Below are positions 12,521 through 16,151 of a DNA stretch of 16,151 nucleotides, piece after piece. Both the position numbers and the translations under genes were made by a program. The stretch comes from Desulfobacteraceae bacterium. GTDB taxonomy: Bacteria > Desulfobacterota > Desulfobacteria > Desulfobacterales > Desulfobacteraceae. Numbering within the stretch: the first letter of the stretch is position 1; every line of letters starts with the position of its first letter. The stretch lies in the NCBI GenBank assembly GCA_022712835.1, contig JAFLJU010000686.1, forward strand, positions 1 to 16,151, read 5' to 3'. The notes under the pieces are model-generated. The model was not told where the DNA came from, made no database searches, and saw nothing but the letters and a program-made list of their open reading frames with translations.

Positions 12521-13087
12521 ATGGAAAAAAAAGGAACTCTGTTTGTGATTTCCGCTCCTTCAGGTGCCGGTAAAACCACATTGGTCGGGCAGGCATTAAA
12601 AAAAATTCCCCAATTGTTTTATTCGATTTCTCATACCACCCGGAAGCCTCGGACAGGAGAAATACACGGGAAAGATTATTATTTTATAGATGAGCCAGAA
12701 TTTCAAACCCTGATTGACCAAAACCAATGGATTGAATGGGCACAGGTCCATGGAAATTTTTATGGAACTTCCAAAGCCTTTGTAACAAAAAAGCTGGAAG
12801 CAGGGGAGAACATCCTTTTGGACATTGATGTCCAGGGGGCAAAACAGATAATGAATTCTAAACTTGGGCTTGTGTCTGTTTTTATTTTGCCCCCCTCCAT
12901 TGAAGTGCTTTTGCAGCGGCTCGAAAATAGAGGGACGGATTCAAAAACGGTAATTTTACATCGCATGGAAAATGCACAGCTGGAAATAGATCAGCAGTCG
13001 GCCTATGACCATGTGATTGTCAATGATGAGATCGACCAGGCCATTGCGGATCTGTGTTCGATTTTCGAAAATGAAATGAGGTCCTGA
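12521..13087 (+). CDS. gmk: Guanylate kinase
   Basis: Gmk converts GMP and ATP to GDP and ADP in purine nucleotide synthesis. The 188-residue protein has the P-loop APSGAGKT (12-19). The GMP-binding segment SISHTTRKPRTGEIHGKDYYFI follows, then VHGNFYGTS and LLDIDVQGAKQI. The lid region ends in NRGTDSKTVILHRM. It is slightly shorter than E. coli Gmk (207) because it stops soon after the last helix, which is common. The ribosome site AGGG is eight bases upstream. The rpoZ gene that often follows gmk is absent here; rlmB begins two bases after the gmk stop. Confidence 0.96.
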   Translation: MEKKGTLFVISAPSGAGKTTLVGQALKKIPQLFYSISHTTRKPRTGEIHGKDYYFIDEPEFQTLIDQNQWIEWAQVHGNFYGTSKAFVTKKLEAGENILLDIDVQGAKQIMNSKLGLVSVFILPPSIEVLLQRLENRGTDSKTVILHRMENAQLEIDQQSAYDHVIVNDEIDQAIADLCSIFENEMRS

Positions 13088-13089
13088 CA

Positions 13090-13860
13090 ATGGCGAAAGA
13101 AAAAACAGAAATATTATTTGGTTTCCATTCCGTGTATGAGGGGTTGCGTGCCGGAAAACGGAAGTTTGAAGTGATTTATATTTCCAGTAAACGATCTGCC
13201 GGCAGGGCAGATAAGGTGATTGAACTTGCTGAACAAAAGGGGATTCAAGTTGAATATACCGACCCCAAACAATTGGATAAGATGACCGAGTTTGCTCCCC
13301 ACCAGGGGATTGTGGCCAGGGCTGGTCTTTTCCCTACAAAAAAGGCGAGCCAAGTGATATCCCTGCTTGCAAAAAGAGAAACACCTTGTTTGATTTTAGT
13401 GACCGAAAGTATTGAAGATCCCCATAATCTGGGTGCATTGATCCGAACCGCCCTTTGTGCGGATGTGGACTATATCCTGATCCCCAAGGATCGATCCTGT
13501 CCCCCCTCATCCACGGTTTCCAGAAGTTCGGCTGGTTCCATGGAACATGCTGATATCTTAATGATTACCAATACCGCCTCCATCTTAAGGGAGTTAAAGG
13601 ATGCCGGGGCATGGATTTTCGGATTGGATGCCCATGGAGATACCGGGTTGTATGATGCCGATCTCACCGGGAATGTTGTCCTTGTCATTGGCGGGGAGCA
13701 TAAAGGGATCCGGCCCGGGGTGAAAAAAGAATGTGATTTTATTTTGTCCATTCCCATTTCAGGGAAAATTAATTCATTAAATGCCTCTGTGGCAGGTGGT
13801 GTGGCCATGTATGAGGCCAATCGCCAGCGTAGCGTGCAATTGGCACCCAAAGGAAACTAA
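13090..13860 (+). CDS. rlmB: 23S rRNA (guanosine-2'-O)-methyltransferase, TrmH/SpoU group 3
   Basis: This is a SPOUT-class, SAM-dependent RNA 2'-O-methyltransferase. The N-terminal substrate-binding domain starts LFGFHSVYEGLRAGKRK and includes APHQGIVARA. The catalytic domain has motif 1 ESIEDPHNLGALIRTA (106-121, with Asn113 and Arg119), motif 2 LVIGGEHKGIRP (198-209) and motif 3 IPISGKINSLNASVAGG (221-237). These form the SAM-binding knot. The 256-residue length fits RlmB (243 in E. coli). RlmB methylates G2251 of 23S rRNA; a related tRNA or rRNA target is possible for TrmH-like paralogues, so the exact site is inferred. It starts two bases after gmk and ends four bases before the icd start. 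Confidence 0.92.
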   Translation: MAKEKTEILFGFHSVYEGLRAGKRKFEVIYISSKRSAGRADKVIELAEQKGIQVEYTDPKQLDKMTEFAPHQGIVARAGLFPTKKASQVISLLAKRETPCLILVTESIEDPHNLGALIRTALCADVDYILIPKDRSCPPSSTVSRSSAGSMEHADILMITNTASILRELKDAGAWIFGLDAHGDTGLYDADLTGNVVLVIGGEHKGIRPGVKKECDFILSIPISGKINSLNASVAGGVAMYEANRQRSVQLAPKGN

Positions 13861-13864
13861 AAAA

Positions 13865-15166
13865 ATGTCAGAACCCATTTCACCGGAATCTATTACGTCA
13901 ACACCTATTGCATCAGCACCCACTACACCAACATCCATAACACCAACACCCATAACAATGGACGAAACCGGTCAACTGAACGTACCAAACAGACCCATCA
14001 TTCCCTATATTGAAGGGGATGGTATCGGACGAGACATCTGGCCTGCAGCAAAAATAGTCTTTGATGCCGCGGTAAAGGTGGCATTCGGATCGGAAAAAAA
14101 GGTGGAATGGCTGGAACTTTTTGCAGGTGAAAAGGGATTTGAACAAACCGGTGAGTATTTGTCCGATGAATCATTAAATACCATAAAAACCCATCGGGTG
14201 GCCATTAAGGGGCCTTTGGCAACCCCGGTGGGAAAAGGGATGCGCAGTTTAAACGTTAAAATCCGTCAGCAACTGGATCTATATGCCTGTATTCGCCCTG
14301 TGCGGTATTATCCGCCGGTGCCAAGTCCTGTGTGTCATCCCGAGCGGGTGGATATGGTTGTCTTTCGGGAAAATACCGAAGATCTCTATGCCGGTATTGA
14401 ATGGGACTCAGGATCCCGGGAGGTTACAAAGCTTTTGGGTCTTTTAAACAATGAACTCAATTGTGATTTGCCAGCTTCCTGTTCCATCGGTATCAAGCCC
14501 ATGTCACCGGAAAAAACTAAACGGCTTGTGATACGTGCCTTTGAATATGCTTTTGAAAACAATCGGAAAAGTGTGACCCTGATGCACAAGGGCAATATCA
14601 TGAAATTTACCGAAGGGGGATTTCGGAAATGGGGATATGAAGCGGCTTTTGAAACCTTTGGAGATCGGGTGATCACCGAGGAAATCTTGTTTGAAATCCA
14701 TGAAGGGGTTGTACCCGACGGCGTTGTGGTGATCAAGGACAGAATCGCCGATATGGTGTTTGCCGAAGTTTTGTTGCGGCCGGATAATTTTGATATTATT
14801 GCCTGTCCCAATCTGAACGGGGATTATATCTCCGATGCCCTGGCTGCCCAGGTCGGGGGCTTAGGGATGGCTCCGGGTGCCAATATCGGGGAGGCCTGTG
14901 CGGTGTTTGAAGCCACCCACGGGACTGCCCCGGACATCGCAGGTAAAGACATGGCAAACCCCTGTTCCCTTATTTTGTCCGGGGCCATGATGTTTGATCA
15001 CATGGGGTGGCATAAGGTTGGGGATCTTATTCGAGACGGTGTCTCAAAGGCCTTGGCCCAGGGCCGGGTCACAGCGGATTTGGCTTCCCAGATCAGTGGG
15101 GGAGAAGAGGTGACATGTTCCAGATTCTCAAGGATTATCGCAGAGCAGATTCTTTTTGCACAATAA
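13865..15166 (+). CDS. icd: Isocitrate dehydrogenase, probably NAD-dependent
   Basis: Icd oxidatively decarboxylates isocitrate to 2-oxoglutarate. The 433-residue product aligns end to end with E. coli Icd. Substrate residues are present: Ser128 and Asn130 (E. coli Ser113/Asn115), Arg134, Arg144, Arg168, Tyr175, Lys242, Asp320 and Asp324. At the coenzyme-deciding sites it has Asp357-Ile358 where E. coli has Lys344-Tyr345, Ala364 for Val351, Ala404 for Tyr391 and Ser408 for Arg395. This pattern is that of NAD-using enzymes. Residues 8-33 form an unusual Ser/Thr/Pro-rich extension with a 15-base tandem repeat. An in-frame ATG at 13781 lies inside rlmB; I prefer 13865, which has AAAGGA upstream. 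The comF-like gene overlaps its end by 52 bases. Confidence 0.95.
   Translation: MSEPISPESITSTPIASAPTTPTSITPTPITMDETGQLNVPNRPIIPYIEGDGIGRDIWPAAKIVFDAAVKVAFGSEKKVEWLELFAGEKGFEQTGEYLSDESLNTIKTHRVAIKGPLATPVGKGMRSLNVKIRQQLDLYACIRPVRYYPPVPSPVCHPERVDMVVFRENTEDLYAGIEWDSGSREVTKLLGLLNNELNCDLPASCSIGIKPMSPEKTKRLVIRAFEYAFENNRKSVTLMHKGNIMKFTEGGFRKWGYEAAFETFGDRVITEEILFEIHEGVVPDGVVVIKDRIADMVFAEVLLRPDNFDIIACPNLNGDYISDALAAQVGGLGMAPGANIGEACAVFEATHGTAPDIAGKDMANPCSLILSGAMMFDHMGWHKVGDLIRDGVSKALAQGRVTADLASQISGGEEVTCSRFSRIIAEQILFAQ
13925..13954 (+). repeat. 15-base tandem repeat in the icd N-terminal extension
   Basis: ACACCAACATCCATA (13925-13939) is followed directly by ACACCAACACCCATA (13940-13954), with one difference. 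It encodes TPTSI-TPTPI inside the low-complexity leader of the protein, which precedes the conserved fold. Confidence 0.85.
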
Positions 15167-15978
15167 AAAGGCTTGTTTTTGCATTTCAGACCCTGGTATT
15201 TCCTTACCAATGTCTGAAATGCAGGGCCTATATAAATGTGGACAGAGCAGATGACCCACGGCTTTCTGCCTGTTTTTGTGATGATTGCCTCCCCTTTGAA
15301 CCCCTTGGCTTCACCCCTCCTTTTTGTCTTGCATGCGGCCGGATGTTTGATCGGATTGAGCCGGATTCCGGTGATTCGGATTCCGGTGATCTGGTTTCCG
15401 GTTTGAAAAATGATGAAAATCATCTTTGTGAGATATGCCGGGCTACGCCGCCTTTGATCCATAAGGTCAGAGCCGCATTTCAATATCAAGGGATTATCAA
15501 AGAGGCCATCCCAATATTTAAATATCAGTCAAAGTTATCCCTGGCCCGGGTGTTTGAAACCTACCTGTTCGAAGCCTTTGAACGATTCTTTGAAACTGCC
15601 TCCATTGATCTGATCCTGCCCATTCCGTTGCACTTTAAAAAAATGAAACTCCGGGGGTTTAACCAGTCTTTTCTCCTGGTCCGAAATTTTGAAAAAAAAT
15701 ATCGTTCAATTCATGGGGCAAATCCCTGTTGGCAGATTGACACTCGTACGCTTCTGAGAGTGAAATTCACCCGGCCCCAAACCGGGTTTGACATCCAACA
15801 GCGGCAAGATAACCTGAAGGGCGCTTTTGCTATCAAGGGCAAAACAATTCTTTTTGGGAAAAATATTTTGCTGGTGGATGATGTTTATACCACTGGCGCC
15901 ACCTGCGGAGAGGCGGCAAGGCTGTTATTGAAGTCCGGAGCCAACCGGGTGGATGTTCTGGGTCTTGCCAGGGCCTGA
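15115..15978 (+). CDS. comF: ComF family phosphoribosyltransferase-like protein
   Basis: The 287-residue protein has an N-terminal cysteine-rich region with CxxC pairs at 33/36, 55/58, 71/74 and 105/108, a zinc-finger-like module. A type I phosphoribosyltransferase domain follows, with PIPLHFKKMKLRGFNQS (169-185), a GFDIQQRQDNLKGAF segment and the PRPP loop ILLVDDVYTTGATC (251-264). ComF proteins take part in DNA uptake or in related DNA transactions in some bacteria; the biochemical role is unsettled. The start lies 52 bases inside icd and has AGAGGTGA just upstream, so the overlap is credible. A 15-base tandem repeat encodes an acidic SGDSDSGD linker between the zinc part and the catalytic part. 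No other competence gene is in the window. Confidence 0.9.
   Translation: MFQILKDYRRADSFCTIKRLVFAFQTLVFPYQCLKCRAYINVDRADDPRLSACFCDDCLPFEPLGFTPPFCLACGRMFDRIEPDSGDSDSGDLVSGLKNDENHLCEICRATPPLIHKVRAAFQYQGIIKEAIPIFKYQSKLSLARVFETYLFEAFERFFETASIDLILPIPLHFKKMKLRGFNQSFLLVRNFEKKYRSIHGANPCWQIDTRTLLRVKFTRPQTGFDIQQRQDNLKGAFAIKGKTILFGKNILLVDDVYTTGATCGEAARLLLKSGANRVDVLGLARA
15363..15392 (+). repeat. 15-base tandem repeat in the comF-like gene
   Basis: GGATTCCGGTGATTC (15363-15377) is repeated at 15378-15392 with one change near the end. It encodes the acidic Asp-Ser-Gly linker of the ComF-like protein. Confidence 0.8.
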
Positions 15979-15980
15979 AA

Positions 15981-16010
15981 TCTTTTTGATTCTGGGGATA
16001 GGCAAAAAGA
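15981..16010 (+). other. Inverted repeat after the comF-like gene
   Basis: TCTTTTTG (15981-15988) and CAAAAAGA (16003-16010) are perfect inverted copies with a 14-base loop. The pair lies in the 51-base gap between two converging genes. The stem is AT-rich and no T-run follows, so it is only a poor terminator candidate. Confidence 0.25.
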
Positions 16011-16029
16011 GGATAACTATTTGTAGGGA

Positions 16030-16151
16030 TTATTGTTCTGAAATAACGATCCCGATCCCAAGAGTGATAAAAGAGCCGCCCATGATTCGATTAAAATAGT
16101 TACCCAGGTTTCCCCTAATAAAAAATCGAGTAATTTTGGCACCGCCAAGGG
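16030..16151 (-). CDS. C-terminal end of a LysE/RhtB-type exporter (partial)
   Basis: The minus-strand frame is open from the window edge to a stop at 16030-16032 and encodes 39 residues. It contains GNYFNRIMGGSFITLGIGIVISEQ, a basic cytoplasmic stretch followed by a terminal hydrophobic helix. The pattern of an Asn-Arg-x-x-Gly-Gly turn, then a Gly-rich final membrane helix, is characteristic of the last transmembrane segment of LysE/RhtB amino-acid exporters. The rest of the gene lies outside the window. It converges on the comF-like gene. The family call is made on a short fragment. Confidence 0.65.
   Translation of the reverse strand, partial: LGGAKITRFFIRGNLGNYFNRIMGGSFITLGIGIVISEQ

Noticed and set aside
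4725..15978. A link between the GspE/PilB-like ATPase and the ComF-like protein as a competence system
   Set aside because: They are 8 kb apart on opposite strands with housekeeping genes between, and no ComEC, ComEA or pilin gene is present.
1..16151. Mobile element, CRISPR array, tRNA or phage island
   Set aside because: I saw no transposase, integrase, spaced direct repeats or tRNA-like cloverleaf, and gene order and composition look uniform.

Overview
The window reads as ordinary chromosome from a Gram-negative, lipopolysaccharide-making anaerobe, most likely a sulfate reducer of the Desulfobacterota (Desulfobacteraceae-like). This is an inference from protein style and gene company: Kdo transferase and MsbA, a DUF4416 / YicC / RemA-like / Gmk run, a stand-alone ferritin-like diiron protein, and a short KPNYxFEKRQ-type protein. 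I see no rRNA, tRNA, CRISPR array, transposase or integrase.

Left part (1-2301). The tail of a protein ending in an SH3-like strand overlaps by ATGA a small membrane-anchored protein of unknown function. A gapped inverted repeat follows, with a good sigma70-type promoter at its right arm, and then gpsA (glycerol-3-phosphate dehydrogenase, phospholipid synthesis). A ferritin-like protein converges on gpsA.

Middle part, all on the minus strand (2484-8607). Read in the direction of transcription, this holds waaA (Kdo transferase), a large orphan fusion protein (receiver + MshEN-like + GspE/PilB ATPase + double zinc ribbon), a roughly 380-base gap, an RhlE-type DEAD-box helicase, a cold-shock protein with a strong terminator, and a 55-residue charged protein that starts with TTG. 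The helicase and cold-shock protein form a plausible RNA-remodelling pair.

Right part, all on the plus strand (8673-15978). Nine tightly spaced genes, probably one long operon or two: msbA, a Trm112-like zinc protein, DUF4416, yicC, remA-like, gmk, rlmB, icd and a comF-like phosphoribosyltransferase. waaA and msbA are divergent and serve the same pathway (lipid A-core assembly and export). The icd product carries the residues expected of an NAD-dependent rather than NADP-dependent enzyme. The window closes with the C-terminus of a LysE/RhtB-type exporter on the minus strand.

The most unusual item is the receiver-GspE-zinc ribbon fusion at 4725-7112. It has no secretion or pilus genes near it. 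The rest is mainly housekeeping with some useful start-site corrections and small-gene additions.
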